Origin: Ustilago trichophora
Taxonomy: Eukaryota; Basidiomycota; Ustilaginomycetes; Ustilaginales; Ustilaginaceae
Reading direction: 5' to 3'
DNA: 64,000 nt
NCBI GenBank assembly: GCA_900323505.1
Contig: OOIN01000013.1
Location: forward strand, 310,001-374,000
Shown here: positions 35,901 to 48,900 of the stretch, one piece after another
How positions within the stretch are numbered: the first letter of the stretch is position 1
Layout of the letters: every line of letters starts with the position of its first letter
The notes under the pieces: model-generated
The model's database searches: none
What the model saw: only the letters and a program-made list of their open reading frames with translations
What the model was told of the DNA's origin: nothing
Program-made: the position numbers and the translations under genes

Positions 35901-36084
35901 TCACAAGACAATGAAGAGCCGTCATCGTACACGGATGGCATCCACCAATCATCCTACCCGGTGGAGGAAGACTACCCGATGCCGCAAGAGATATGCTTCG
36001 TTCCATGCTCCAACCGACCCGTCATCCCGCCCCACCGCCATTCGGGTGAGAGAGATGCTCAAAGAGATGCGTCTCAGAATCTGA
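32987..36084 (+). CDS. Divergent serine/threonine protein kinase with altered HRD and DFG motifs and a large insertion (frame broken many times)
   Basis: The ATG at 32987 starts a long Ser/Pro-rich region (MFPGSQPGPSSSP onward, about 270 residues). The kinase domain starts near 33820 with NDFLLGEGRHCSVYLGSY (Gly loop). AVKRLHADRQ near 33960 supplies the catalytic Lys. EEAFALRRL fits helix C, and HPNIIRLIDIRDEVEF follows. From 34664 one frame gives the catalytic loop HADIKKENML (HAD instead of HRD), LCDFNSAVF (DFN instead of DFG) and GTPAYCAPEL. After SLATGYEPFSKAR the sequence enters about 300 Ser/Pro/His-rich residues. A frame-corrected subdomain XI, QPDPSSRPTAIRVREML, then ends at a TGA at 36082-36084. 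The total is about 1,030 residues. Lys, Asp and Asn of the active site are kept, so activity is plausible. Substrate and pathway are unknown, and I do not recognise the subfamily. Confidence 0.75.
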
Positions 36085-36249
36085 TCTTCCACTTCAGTCA
36101 ATTGTCTTTTCTTGAGCTATATACCCTGACACGCACCATCATGCAATCAATCCCACACCCAGCATGTGGTGTGTAAGAAAGAAAAAAAAAATGTGTTTGA
36201 AAGGAGTGCCTAAAGTTGTGATGCGAATGATAATGAAGGACAGGGGGAA
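36085..36249. other. Short convergent 3' intergenic region
   Basis: About 165 bases lie between the kinase (+) and PI 4-kinase (-) stop codons. A short poly-A occurs at about 36183-36191. No further features are seen. Confidence 0.6.
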
Positions 36250-39066
36250 TTAGATCCACTTGAGCCAAGCCTGTTTAGTGTCACTTGACAGTTTTTCGAC
36301 AATGACTTTGATCGTTGCGGTTCGTTTATTGCCGCTGAAGACTGTCTGGTTGTGCCGATGGAGGTTGGATGGGGATGTGGGGTGCCAAGCTTGTCCTCCG
36401 CTTGATGATTGCTCTCCATTGCGGGATCGGCAATCGTGAGCCTGAAGGACGGATTGAATCGTTGGCACGACGTTTCTCGCCCATGCACATCCTTTTCCTA
36501 TCTAGTCCTTTCATCATGGTCAGCCTCGTCTTCCTCCTCTTCTTCAGACAACACCTCCCCTGACTCTGCAAATCGTATAAGAACCCACCATCCCCCTTCC
36601 CCGTCGGCCTTACCAAAGACCTAGACCTGCCTCCCCGATCCCAACGCGATCCTCCGGATCAGACACGATCGAACTGGAAAATCCCACGTCCTACAACCAC
36701 ACCCGAAACCATTCCCACTTCCCCTCTCTCTTGCCGCGACGGAATCAACAACCTCCCCCATCCTCACTCCAAAGTTGACATTGTTGTTTTGGGACATGGT
36801 TCGAAACGGTACTGGAGCGTTGGCGGGTGCGGAAAAAGTAAGCTTGCCCTTTTGCTGCTTGCGTTGCCGGTCGAGCCCTTCCAGCACTTCGATACCTGTT
36901 CGGCCAAGGATGTTATCCATCGTCGTGTTGGACAGCAATCGCGCTGATGTTGATGACGACGACGATGGAAAGTCCCAACGTCGTGGGCGGATGCAAAGCG
37001 TTGATGGCGCGACCTTTGCGAGTGTCTGGAGCCGCCGTTGGATTCTGGCTCGGGTTCGTCAGCAAAGACATCCGATTTCAGTTTGTTCATCAAGGCGCTG
37101 TCTTGTGGCAGCGAAGCGGACACTGTAGAACCGACCGTCATCTGCGGGTCTTGTACAAGCGGCTGCTCGTCTGTCTGCTGCTCGTCTGCATCATTAAAGG
37201 CTCCGTCTGTACCAGCTGCTTGCAAGAGTGCCTTGCGGTACGATTCGGAGGCTCGCATTCCAATCGGCCTTCGTTCGGTCTCGATCAGGCCAGAAGAGAT
37301 GGTCCGAGGGATGGGTGGCTTGCCAGTGGCAGGTTTGCTTACGCCTGACGATGGTGATTCAGGTAGCTCGGAAGGCGGCAACACCTGACCATTCGAGTCC
37401 AGTGGCACTTTGACACCATCGAGCTTTTCTAGTTTGTCCACTTGAAGCTCCTGAACCTCTTGACGGATGAGCTTCTTCTCACGTGCACAGAGATCGAGAG
37501 GACCTTCGTCAGGTGCTTGCAAGCTCTGCACCAATTCCAACCTTGGCCTCGCATGACACTCATCTGCCTCTCGAATTTGGCCTGGTCAAAGTAAGGTCTT
37601 GCTGGAAGATCTTCTGAGACCTTGGACTGTTGCTGCCACCATGCGGGATCGCTGAGTATGGGCAAGAGGTGCTCGCGTGTCGCTTCGGAGAAAGGCAGTC
37701 CGATGAGGTCGGTGGGGAGAAGAGCCATCCGAAGGGATACTGGCGAATCTCGTTGGGATGCTTGATGGGGAAAGAAAGTGAGTTGTCGATGGCGCCGATT
37801 TTGATCTCGTCCTTGTCGATATCGTGCTTGATCATAAAGTTGTCCAACCGCGGTCAGTATTGCGCATGAGAAGTCGAGAACGACGAGCCTTTCGAGCTGG
37901 AGGCGGAATTGCTCCATGCGCTTGGGTGTCCAGTAGAAGGCGTCGTGCTGGGGAGGGAGATCCTTGATGCTCGCTCGCGCTATCTGTGATGAGCGACGCA
38001 GGATGACAGGGGTCTGGCTCGTCCTCGGGATAGAGATCGTCCCAGGAAGGCGGCAAAGGAGGGTTCGCTTGATAGCTACACCGCAGTTGCGTAATCGTGC
38101 TCGTTCCTTTCTTCGGCTGACCTTGTGAGCTCGACTTTCTTCGTCCATGTCACGCATGAGCAAGGTCTTGCTACGTGTACGGGAAGGCCAGGGATGTCTC
38201 TCAAAAGTCGGATGCATTGACGAAGCCATTCAGGAATGTCTGGTAGCTTCCGATCTTGTTTGGCAGAGGGACGTTGTCCTTGTCGAAAGCGGTACGGTCG
38301 CTGTATGCGTAGTGAAACGTGGGAGAAGAGAGCTCCACGAGCTCGGTACGAGGTACCATCTGGAGAGCAAGACGAGATCGAGGTAGGAAGCGCCGACTTC
38401 CGAGAGGTAGGAGAAGTTGGGGATGAGACAAGGTCGACCCATGGCCCACCACAAATACTTGCGTAAGAATTGACGTTTGGGTTGAGATTACCGTAGGGCT
38501 CTTCATCCTTTGGCTTAAAGACAGCCACGGTGGTGAGTTTAGGAGATGCTTCCGCAGACTCTGACTCGGGGAGATGATGCGAGCAAAGTAAGAGCCACTA
38601 GAGCCGGTGGTGATCATTTTGGGATAGATGCCTTGGCGATTGCTAGTTTGACCTGTTCGACTTGGTGTTGGAATTCTGCGAGGACATGGCAGTGACTTCG
38701 TGAAGCGCATCTCGGAGGCGGCAGCACGTTGGCTTCTAGTACGGGCCAGCCTGACCAAGGCCGTCGAAATGAGTGATCAAGAGAGCAGGCTTGGCTTCAC
38801 GATGTGCTTTGCCTCGAAACTTGCGAGCGACGGCGGCCTTAACTTTTTGAATCTGGCGTCAAAGTCGAGATCATCATCTTGAACAGGATCGTGCTGCGTA
38901 AGTTGCCGTTGCTGCGCTTGTTCTGTGGGCCAGCAACGGCGTCCGCTCGTCCTGATTGTGTGAGACCATTTCGAGTATGGGTTTGGTGGGTCGTGCAGCC
39001 TCGAATGGCACGGCAGCTTATGCTTAGCCCAGATGGTTCGATGGTGTAAGGCTGCTCCGTCGACAT
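36250..39066 (-). CDS. Type II phosphatidylinositol 4-kinase, LSB6 family (frame broken many times)
   Basis: Makes phosphatidylinositol 4-phosphate on Golgi, endosome, vacuole or plasma membranes. The probable start is the ATG at 39066 (MSTEQPYTIEPSGL). A basic Ser-rich N-terminus precedes the catalytic domain, whose segments appear in alternating frames. They include GSSGSYFAR, AVFKPKDEEPYGNLNP (ATP-binding Lys), RPCLIPNFSYLSEVGASYLD, VPRTELVELSSPTFHYAYSD and IGSYQTFLNGFVNASDF. The catalytic loop RNTDRGLDNFMIKHD (joined across a shift near 37845) and the metal-binding GAIDNSLSFPIKHPNEIRQY are diagnostic of type II PI4K. PILSDPAWW and FERQMSVMRGQGWN close the domain. A long, poorly conserved tail of about 400 residues follows, including LGRTGIEVLEGLDRQRKQQK. 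It ends EKLSSDTKQAWLKWI at a TAA at 36250. Confidence 0.88.
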
Positions 39067-39836
39067 GCTGTGAATGTCTCTACACCAATGGAAGTAAAGT
39101 ACAAGGCAAGGAGGAGAATATGGTGTGAGGCAGAGCTGAGCAAGACTGCACGTGTGTGCAAGGGTCCAGTTTGCAGTTACGAGTTGGTCCAAGCTTTTTC
39201 AGAGGTAGAGGCTGAGTTGGATTGATCGTTTCACTTTGTCTTGCACAGGGTCTGTGCTGTCCTCTCTGTGTGTATACGTGTCATCGGTCATCGGCTGTCC
39301 TCATCTCACTCATCACGGCGTCGGATCAAGCCGTCAGCATAGATGCGACGAGAAAGCGAGGTCGAGATTGAGCTAATCAGTTTGCTTTTGAGTGCAGAGG
39401 GGCTCATTAATGACTCTCACACCTTTGAAAGCGGCGAGTGAGAGTTGGGCGTATTCTGGATGCGCTTTTTGCAGCAACCGTGGCTAGCCTGCCGCTTCCG
39501 TCGTCCAACTCTAAATTAGAAAAAACAAAAACAAAAAAATTGGCCCCACACGAAAACACGCAACACAGGAGTCTCTTGGCACCAGAGCCACACACAGATA
39601 ACCAAGAACCAAAGCCAGAGCCATGCGACACAAACGACCCTGGAAATCAACACCTGGACGCGCACCCTTGCTGCTGTCGCGCTGCAAGACTTGAAAGGCT
39701 TTTGAAAAGAAGAGCTGTGGGTGTCACTTTTGTCAAGGCAGTCCAACCGTCAGTAGAGTGTCGATACCTCGTCACACATCAACACCATCAACTTGTTTCG
39801 ATTTTGATCACATCTTGTTGATCCCTCCTCGTGACC
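39067..39836. promoter_or_regulatory. Divergent promoter region, PI 4-kinase / CLIP-170 homologue
   Basis: A 770-base interval between divergent genes. It contains an A-rich block at about 39515-39540 and CACACA-rich DNA at about 39545-39600. The ORFs here have no recognisable domain. The final 100 bases before the ATG at 39837 are a likely 5' leader. Confidence 0.5.
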
Positions 39837-42800
39837 ATGTCGGGCATTCCGACCACGCCCAACAGCTCTCATCTGCGATCGGGTTTGCCGACACCATCTG
39901 GGATCAGGCGAACCTCTTTGGCTCCCTCAAGCATCAGCCCTGTAAACGCAGCTGCAGCGGATAGTCCCGATACAAGATTCAAAAAGCAGACCTTGGCAGA
40001 AGCCATCTCAAAAAACGATCCGGCAAAGTATCGTCTTGGCAATTCATCACCCGCCACCGCAATAAAGACGATAACAATAATAATAGCGATGCTGACAACA
40101 GCTCACCACTCCTTCAAGCTGGCCGTCTGCCTCGCGCTTCCTTGCTCTCACGCAAGTCTCATTCGTCGCTAAGAGCAGAAACACCACCCACCAGGATCAC
40201 TCCTCTTTCTCAAGGCTCGCCCTCTGCCGCTTCAGATGCTTCTCCTGCCTCGGGCTCCTCCTTGGCTCGAGGCAAAAGCCCGTTGCCCTCTTTGGCGACC
40301 ACCTCTCGATCGGTAGCAACACCAAAGAGGTACTCGGAGATTCATGCACGCAGTAGCTACACTCCGTCCATGGTAGCCAGGACTCCTTCCCACTCAAAGC
40401 AAATGAACGACGTGGACGCGAGCTCGAAATTGGTGACCTCGTTCGCATGGAAGCCTCCGAGCTCGTAGGTGTCCTTCGTCACCTCGGTCCCGTCGACTTC
40501 AAACCGGGCTTCTATGCTGGCCTCGAGCTTACCGGTGATAGCCTCGGAAAGGGCAAAAACGATGGAAGCGTTCAAGGTACACAGTATTTTGCATGTGCTC
40601 CCGGTAACGGTGTCTTTTGCCCTGCTTCCAAGGTCGTCGCCATCAATGATGTCCACCTACCGATGCTGTAGCTCGTCCAGCTTCTTCCATGTCCAATAGG
40701 CCCTCTTCCCGCGCTTCGGATCTTCCCGATCGCTCAGGTGCCATCACTCCCTCTCGACGACGAGCAAGCACCATCTCACGTCCCCCTTCCACCACACCAT
40801 CACGCGTTTCGTCCCGCCTCAGTGTACGCCCTCCCTCAGTGACTCCAGCAAGCACAGCAAGCAGACCTGCTTCGGCTCTCGCAACCTCACGCCCCGCCAG
40901 TCGTCTCAATGCGCGCAAGAGCCTAGCCGCACCATCCCAAGCGCGACGATGAGGAGAACGATCCGATACGCCAGCCAGGCTTGCCCAAGCTACAGACAAG
41001 CCCGGTGCGGACCACTGTGCCCACTACTCCATCCTTGGCATCTAGGACCCCCCGATCATCAATCGCCAGTGTGCGTGCTGCATCTAGTGTCCTCCAAGCA
41101 CTCCCAGTCTTGCAGAAAGCGACAAAGTCTCGGTGGTATCCCCACTCCTCGAGCCACAAAGGGTCGTGCCTCCATGTTTGCTCGACCAGGCGGCCTACCC
41201 ACAACCTCGGACGCAAGCATGCCACCTCCGCCAAGCCCTAGCAAGGAGAGCCGCCCAGAACGTGCATCTAGCGTCCTCTCCTTCCGCTCCAACAGTCGAC
41301 TCGGCCGCGATCCATCCGACCTCGAAGTCTCTCCCGTCTCTGCTTCTAAGCAAGACGCCAACTCGACGACGACAGACTCGAATCTCGAAAAGAATCGCCT
41401 CTTGTGGGAACAGATGGATCTCACCCCACGCAAGTCGGCTCAGCTGGCATCTCGCTCGCAGTCCAGGCAGAGAGTCGTGCAGCAAATCATGATGGCGCAC
41501 TTGCCCTAGATGACCTCACCCAAGATTCCGTGGCAGAAGCAGTCGTACCTCTCTCGCTCTACGAAGACCAGGTTGCCGATTCGAACAGCTCCGTCTTCAA
41601 GTCCAGGAGCTCGAAAAGCAAAACGCCGAGCTCCGTCGTGCTCAAGAAGCGAGAAAGGCTCGAATGTCCGAGGCGCGCTCTAACGAAGCCATTCTAGAGG
41701 CAGAAGAGCCAAGATGCGAGCCGAGGCCCGCGACAGGCAGGCCGAAATGGAGGAAGAACGTCGTATCGAGCGCAACGACGAGATTCGCCGACGCAAGGAG
41801 ATGAGGACCGCGAAAAGGAGCTCAGAGAAAAGCTTACAGAGATGCAACAGCAGCTCGGAAAAAGCGCCGATGAACACGAGCGATACCAAAACGAAGCTGA
41901 GAGCCGTCACAGAAGCTTGCAAGCCAAGCTCGAGGCAAGTGAGCAGCTCGTCGCCGAGATGAAGAGCCGTATCGAACAAGAATCAGCACAGCAAGCACGC
42001 GGCGAGACCAAGGAAGCGTTCGAGACCCAGCTCAAACTCAAGGATGCCGAGATCGACAGCCTCAAGACATCCATCAACGCCTCGAAGACGAGCACAGATG
42101 GCCCGTGACGACTTGAGTCGCCAGATCGACGAACTCAAGGATGCAGGCCGGGAGACCATCAGCTTATACGAACAAAGGATCGAAGAGATTGAAGCCGAAC
42201 GCATCGAAGTGCTCGACAGCATGCAACTGCTCCAGGACAAGGCACAAGAGGCCATTCGAGCCGCCGAAGCTCGTGTCGAAGAGCTGCAGGCTACTCAAGT
42301 GCATCTCTGAACCGCAACGGCCATCAAGCTGGCTCGGCCGCTGCCATCGACAACGAGGCCTTGCGAGAGCAAGTCAACCACCTTCAGGACAAACTTGGCA
42401 AGTACGAAGATCAAATCTCGGAAGCAGCATTGGCCCTCGACAAGGAGAAGGAGTATGCTCAAAAGAGGCGCGACAAGTCGCACGAGGTGGAAACCAGCCT
42501 CAAGAACGAGCTCAAGCGTATCAGGATCGAATTCGAGCGTGCCCAGCGTTCCAGCAAGGAGCAGCTTGTGCTCTTGGAAGAGACGCGCCACGCCCTGCAA
42601 GAGAGCCAGCTGGCTCTAGAACACGAACGTGCCGAACTCGAGGGTCTACGAGCCGATGCCGAGAATTTTAATGCCCTCAAACCGGTCACGAGAGCACTTC
42701 GACCTCTGCAGCCGTGGCACAATTGCGCAATGACAAGGCGCAGCTCGAGGCGGAGCTCGCAGCCAAGGATTCCGAGCTTAGCCGGCTGCGATTGCGGTTC

Positions 42801-43827
42801 GATCAAACCACATCATGGCGAAAGGATCGGACGATGCCGAACAGGCAGTCCCGCATTCGACGCATCTCTTCGCTCGCCTGTCGACAATTTGTCCACGCAA
42901 AAAGACGCTCACCGTCTATCTGCAGCGTCCAACACCAGTGTCAATAGCAACCTCAAGTCTAACCACCGAATCTCTTCGAACGGAGCCTATGCGGCAAGTG
43001 ACGTCTCTGCAGTTTCGTCGGCCAACCAGATGTCTGGGCTCAGCTACCTCGTCCGCCAACTCAGCGAAGAAAACAACGAAATCAAGACCAAACACAAGCT
43101 TCTCGAGAGTGATCTCAAAGCGCGTGCTCAGGATGCCGAAACCAAGTCGCGTGCCCTCGAGCTCACAGTCGAATCGCTTCGCAAGCAGCTCGAGGCCGCC
43201 ATCAACGTCGATGCTGCTGCACCAGACACGTTGGATCTGGCGGAAAAGCTTGCCAATAGCGAAGCACAGCTGCAGAACAGCGAGAGTGTAGTGGCGGATC
43301 TCAGGTCGACGTTGGAAGCAACCAAGATGGAGAGACGCGAGACGGCGGATTCGTTGCAGAAGGAGGTGTCACAGCTAGAGGCGCTTGTCGAGGCGCGTAT
43401 TTTCCGAGAGGAGGAACTGGTGGCCGAGTGGAGAGGCTGTCCAAGAGGTTGGATGAGCGAAGTCCACTGCGTCGCATCTCCAGGGTCGAGCTGCAGACCG
43501 TGACAGTGTCGCAAGCGTGGAGGCTAATCTGAGTCGTTGGAGAAAGCAAGGAGACTGGCTCTACAAAATCAAAGAACGCGGTGGCGCCGACGAGACCAAG
43601 AAGAAGAAGAAGAAGAAGAAGAAGAAGAAGAGCTCGACTTTTGCGGCCTCTGCTCTCAACGTGGACACTCGTTGGAGAAATGCAACAAGCCGCTTGACTC
43701 AGCAAGTAGCAGCAGCAAAGGCAACGCAGCCGATGGACAGGAGCACGCGGAGCAAGAACCGTGCGATGATTGCGGCGAGGTGGGCCATCGGTTCGAAGAC
43801 TGTCCTTATGCTGCCGAGATCTTCTAA
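39837..43827 (+). CDS. CLIP-170-type microtubule plus-end protein: CAP-Gly, coiled coil, two zinc knuckles (frame broken many times)
   Basis: Plus-end-tracking protein linking microtubules to dynein/dynactin and the cortex. The ATG at 39837 begins a Ser/Thr/Pro-rich basic region. A CAP-Gly domain lies at about 40420-40670, shown by EASELVGVLRHLG, PGFYAGLELTG, the diagnostic GKNDGSV and GVFCPASKV. A second Ser/Arg-rich basic stretch runs to about 41400. Charged heptad-rich coiled coil, split among frames, runs from about 41560 to 43500 (for example QLKLKDAEIDSLK, LRKQLEAAINVD). Near the C-terminus, after a poly-Glu run coded by (GAA)n at about 43598-43632, are two CCHC zinc knuckles, CGLCSQRGHSLEKC and CDDCGEVGHRFEDC. 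The stop is at 43825. This domain order is that of animal CLIP-170. The frame-corrected length is about 1,330 residues. Confidence 0.9.
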
Positions 43828-44701
43828 CGCTCGCGGATCAGATTCTACACCATTGTTGCTTTTTGTGGTTGTTTCCGTTGTTGCTAATACCCAGCCACCC
43901 TTGCATTGCATCTCATCATCGTCGTCATGTCATCGTCGTCGTCATGTGTTAGAGTGTGGAAATATGTTTATCGAAAAGGTGTTTTTCGCTACCTCAATTT
44001 CTCGCGTTTTTTTTACCCTGATTGGAGCAACAACAGGAAGGCAAGGTAAGTATCTTACTAAACGGAATCCGCACCCTTTATCACAAGTTTCCGCAGTCCA
44101 ATAGAGCCATGTACACTGCGTAGACGATTTCATGTTGGGAGAGTAGTGATGGGCATTATACAGTATTCTACCTGCTTAGTGTCAGGATCTTTATTTCTCT
44201 GGTGCGGACAAGTGGAAAGCGTTGAGTAAGATGGGGTCGCATGGGGCACGTGACGCCGACGCGGTACGAGCAGTGAGGCGCGCTCGTGTCTCGGTAGCTT
44301 TTTTTTTTTTTTTGGATCTCGCGAGCCGAACTGAAATGATTTACGTAAAGAAAGGCCGAACACCAGACAGGTTCGGATCCAGTCTGCTGGATTGGCGTTG
44401 TTAGAGCAGGGATATCAAAGATAGAGCGGCATTGCTATAACTAGATTACACAGAAAAAGGGCAATGATGCACGAGGTGCTTCAAATACTGCAAGGCGGAA
44501 ATCTCGCCCCACTGTGTGAGATTCAGGCACCCATCCGCTCGTTTGTGTCAAGATTGCCCCAAATGGAGCGGAAGGGGGGTCGATGCATGCAGTACTATAA
44601 AACAAGGTCAAGCACGCACACGCACCCTTCTCTTTTCCTGTCAGTACATACAGACAAGAGAGATTCAGGGTCTTGGGGACGATTCCGAAGTGAGGGGTTC
44701 G

Positions 44702-44736
44702 CGCTCCTCGCTCCTCGCTCCTCGCTCCCTCGCTCT
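44702..44736. repeat. (CGCTCCT)n heptamer tandem repeat
   Basis: About four head-to-tail copies lie in the Wee1 upstream region. Confidence 0.75.
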
Positions 44737-45242
44737 GCTTTTGCTATGTTCCTTGCTTGGCCCCCTTTGCCCCTGCGCTGTGCTGGACCTTTTTCCGCCA
44801 TTGCTAAACTTGATCGCCACAAACGTACGATCCCCAGGGATAAGATAGGATGGATGGATGAGTGTGAAAAACTTATTCTATCGGCGACCAAGTGAGATGA
44901 ACCCTCCACGCAGGTGCAATCTGGAGACGAAACATGGCGCACCCAAGTCCAAGGACCGCCCATGAACCAGTAGAAGTACCAATGATTCGGGTTCGAGAAT
45001 CACAAGATTCGCAAAGTAGAGTGTGCGGAGTGGCCGTGGCTGCTGCAATCTAGCAGAGAAAAGGTTATGGCAAGAGGAGAAGGAGAAGAAGGAGGTTGCC
45101 TTCTCTTGCGTCTCTCGGTCAGCGGGAGGTAATTGCAGCTATGCTGCTGGCTGAGCTGAAAATGGAAAGGGAAAAGAAAAAGAAAAAGAAAAGCCAAAAA
45201 AGAACAGGAGAAACGCGCTTTCTAAAATTCCTCGCCTGTCGT

Positions 45243-45266
45243 CGCGATGCGATGCGATGCGATGCG
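45243..45266. repeat. (GCGAT)n pentamer tandem repeat
   Basis: About four to five copies lie in the Wee1 upstream region. Confidence 0.85.
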
Positions 45267-45440
45267 AATGGAATGCGACGAGAGGCTCTGCTGCCACACA
45301 CAACCACACTGAAATTGAACCCCAATCCACAAAAAAACTCAGCAAGTCGCGCTCAGCCAAAGACACCACACACAAGCACACCAGACACACAGAGAGCATC
45401 TCCCTGCATCTTTGTCCTGCACGACTCTTCCTCATCATCT

Positions 45441-45476
45441 ACATCATCATCATCATCATCATCATCACCATCATCA
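45441..45476. repeat. (CAT)n trinucleotide repeat
   Basis: An almost pure CAT run with two CAC interruptions lies about 430 bases before the Wee1 ATG. Confidence 0.85.
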
Positions 45477-45905
45477 CAACATCAAACTCGGTAGCCGCCG
45501 TCTTTATAGCTCTTTACCAAACCGTACATTCATCCACTGCATTCCTCTTCACGTGCAACCCGCATTCGACAAAGCTCCAAACCAACATCCAAGCAACAAC
45601 AACGTCATCGATTAGCATTCACGTACAGCAACATTGCTGCCATCTCCTCTCTTGACAACATAGCCTTTACACACATTCAGTCGTCCAAACAGTCATCCAG
45701 CATCATCCAATTCCTAGAGCTCACCTGCTTCGTTGCATCCCTCTAGTCGCCATCTCCACCTATGTCACTCTAGTCTACCAACGATCCATACGAGTTGGGT
45801 CAAACCGTCCCAGCTTGCCACCCTTTGCCTGCATAGTCAGACGACGTCGTCCTTCCATCAAGCTCTGCGTAGCCTTTCTCTGCGTCAGAGGACGTCAAAT
45901 CCGCC

Positions 45906-48900
45906 ATGATGGATCATACCGACGACTCGTTCATCTCACCCAACAAGCCGTCTCGTTCCTTGGCAGCATCGACATGCACCTTCACCACAGCCTACCATGA
46001 CCCTCCCCCAAACTTTGGCTCACACATCTATCACAAGTCTCCCTTTGCGTCCTGGATCCATAACCTTCCTGACGTCCCTGCAACCGAAGTGCGACCCCAA
46101 ACTGTCTCGATTCCCCGATCGCACGCTTTCTCCTCCTTGGCACCACTCTCCAAACTCTCGCCTACACAAGAGTGTCACGCCATGACATGGATGCCCAACA
46201 ACAATCACCTTGACATGCCATTTGCAAGCATCAAGAGAACCATCCTCTCCAGCATCTCCTCCTTTCGGAAGTCCCCAAGCATCCCACCACAGCCCCCTTG
46301 CTCCTGCGCAGGCCGATCATGGCTGTGGCATCACCGTGGCATTAGCAATGGCTCTGGCTCGGATGTCAGTCGGCATCCGCCAATGCCGGCATCGAGTTAA
46401 ATGCGGTCGCGGGCCTTCGTCTCAACCAATGCTTCGAGCAGGCTCGCGACAAGATTGCCAAGCTGCACAGCATGGCGCCATCCCGTACACTCTTTGGCTC
46501 TTCCGACTCACACCCAAGTTGAACATGTCGAGATGGATCTGGACTCGGATCAAGATGACTAGACGCACAACCACCGCTTCACCTTCCCCCTTTGTGAACA
46601 GCCGGATCTCTTGGATCCAAGCTCGGCGTTCAACCTCGATCTCGGCGAGCCTATGCTCCAGCCAGGTACGCGCCCCACACATCGTTTGAGTCGCAAATCT
46701 TCGTCATCCACCAGCACCCACACCCTGGCCAGCTTGTCAACTAGCACATCCCAACGCACTCGCCCTCCACGCTCGCGTCTCCCTTCTTCCAATAACAGTC
46801 CACCTCTGTCTTTCCATCACTCACAGCAGCTCACCACTCCTGCCCGCCAGCGCTCCACAACGAGGGTAACATGGACGTCGACGACACACCCACACCATGG
46901 CTACAGTGGCTGTTTGGTGCTCCCGCAACACACCACGCGCTCCTCATCGAGCCCGCGCGTCTTCCTCTGCCGCACTCCATCGTCCTCTCACAGAGTTCCT
47001 CACTCCACGCAGCGCCAGTGCTTCGGCTGGGCTTGGCGACAAGCTGCCAGGTGTTGCCAATCTCTTTGAGTTTGCAACTCAACCGCGCCCATCATCCGTT
47101 CCGCTGATCGAGACTCGGAGACACTCCTTTACGCGACGCAAGGAAAAGGCCAGCCAACTCTCAATGAGCTCTTCCCCACAGCCAAGCTCTTCGAGGACGA
47201 GATTGAGGCCGCAGCCGAGTCTTCTTCCAACCGAGCAGACGCAAGCACAACAGCAAAGCAGCCGACTTCAATCCGACTCGCTCGATCATCTCTCGACGCC
47301 TGCACGACCAACAGGCGTTCCTCTGCGTGCCTTTGGCAGCGAAGCATCCGCGAGCTACATGGAAACGCCGCAGTACGCAACTCCTCACCGTCTCTTTGGC
47401 AGTGTGCATTCCAATAATGCAGCCGATGACAGTGGTGTTGCCTTCGCCGATGGGATCAGAGCATCAAGAGCAATTGGAAGAGAATGGGTGCCACTTTGCT
47501 CCCACATCCAGGGACTCGCCCGTGCCCTCGGTACTCGGCAATGTCCTCGACGACCTTTCCTCGCCCTCTCAGGATGCCCTTCGACGCCACGAGACCAGCT
47601 TCCACCGCGACTCCCTGCCCCGCGTCCATCCAGTCGAATCGTCATGCATGCCTTCGGCCTAAAGAGAGTCTTCTCTCATGCACGAGACCGCTTCAATTCG
47701 AGCGACAACGGCTCGGCCAACTCTTCTCCCGATCCCATCCACGTGTGCGATCCAGGACCAGCATGGCGAGCCCGCGAGGCGCGCGCGCGAACGCAGGCCG
47801 ACGTCGGAATCTATGGACCCACCAGTCAGTATCTCACCCCGCAAAATTTCAAGAGCGTCAAGCCGCTGCAGGCTGCCTTTATGTCGACGGGACTCGTCTC
47901 GAAACGCAATCGAGCTCGCGAGAACTCGGAGGGTGCAGATGGGGATCGGATGCTTTCCCGCTTCCACCCAAGCCTCCCAACTTTGGACATGCGCTCGGTC
48001 TACGCGAGGTCGTGGCGGCCGCATCGGCGCACGCTTCTGCCACGGCCGATCGCACCAGCAATGCCATGCCCGACACTCCGGTCAAGAAGGCCACTTCGAC
48101 TCCTCTGGTGCCATTCCCAAGTTTGCCCCTGTCTTCGTGGTCAGATGGCTTCCAACCCGTCGGGTCTCGGACCTTCGCCGCTCGGAGCACATTCTCCCGC
48201 CAAGGACTCTCACTCGTCAACGTCAACACCGGGTCGCCCGTCTTGCCAGACTCCTGCGACAGTCCTACCCTCAACCTGATCAACTTGGGCACTGCCAATG
48301 CCAGCACACCGGCTGCGCTTTCGGCCCGTCACGGGGTCGCTTTCGGTAATCTTCCTCGCAGCCGCCGCTCTCCCAATCCGGATGCGCCAACTTGCCGGCA
48401 TTTGGCGTAGGGACAACACCGAGGATGAAGGCAATCTCTCTGACGTCGCACACAGCCCGAGCGTGCAATCTGGTCGCATCCGAGACGTGCACAGGCTTCA
48501 GAAGGGCAAGCGCACCATCACTACTCCTTCTTCCGGTGGATCGCATGCTCCTTCGCGCAAGATGCTATCAGTCGACACTGGCAAAGCTGCTGGTGCTCCC
48601 AAGACGCTTCGTGTCCGCTCTGCCGGTCTTGGCAAGCGTACCATGAGCCGCAATGCCAGCTTCGTCGAGATGCTGCACCGCTGCTGCCGCCACAAGGAAC
48701 GTGCTGGTTCTGGTGCCGGTGCCGACAGCGAGGCATTGCCGCCCTCGACGCCATTGACATCGACTGTGGAATTGTTGCCAGGCGAGGAAGACATGGCACC
48801 CATGACTCCACCCGCAACGGAGCACAGATCAAGTGGTTCGAGGCGGCGCAGGTCCTTACAACGCCATCGCCATCTTCCCGACGTCAAGCTGCGCAGAAGC

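Larger units (their letters stand above)
43828..45905. promoter_or_regulatory. Intergenic region upstream of Wee1
   Basis: About 2.1 kb lie between two plus-strand genes. Visible structures are a 15-base poly-T near 44300-44314, a heptamer repeat (CGCTCCT)n at about 44702-44730, a pentamer repeat (GCGAT)n at 45243-45266 and a CAT-rich run at 45441-45476. One TACWGTA motif lies at 44159. The segment from about 45400 to 45905 is CT/CA-rich and probably contains the Wee1 5' leader. No coding region is supported. Confidence 0.55.

Noticed and set aside
44981..45010. GGGTTCGAGAATC resembling a tRNA B box
   Set aside because: The five-base T stem does not form, and no A box lies at a suitable distance.
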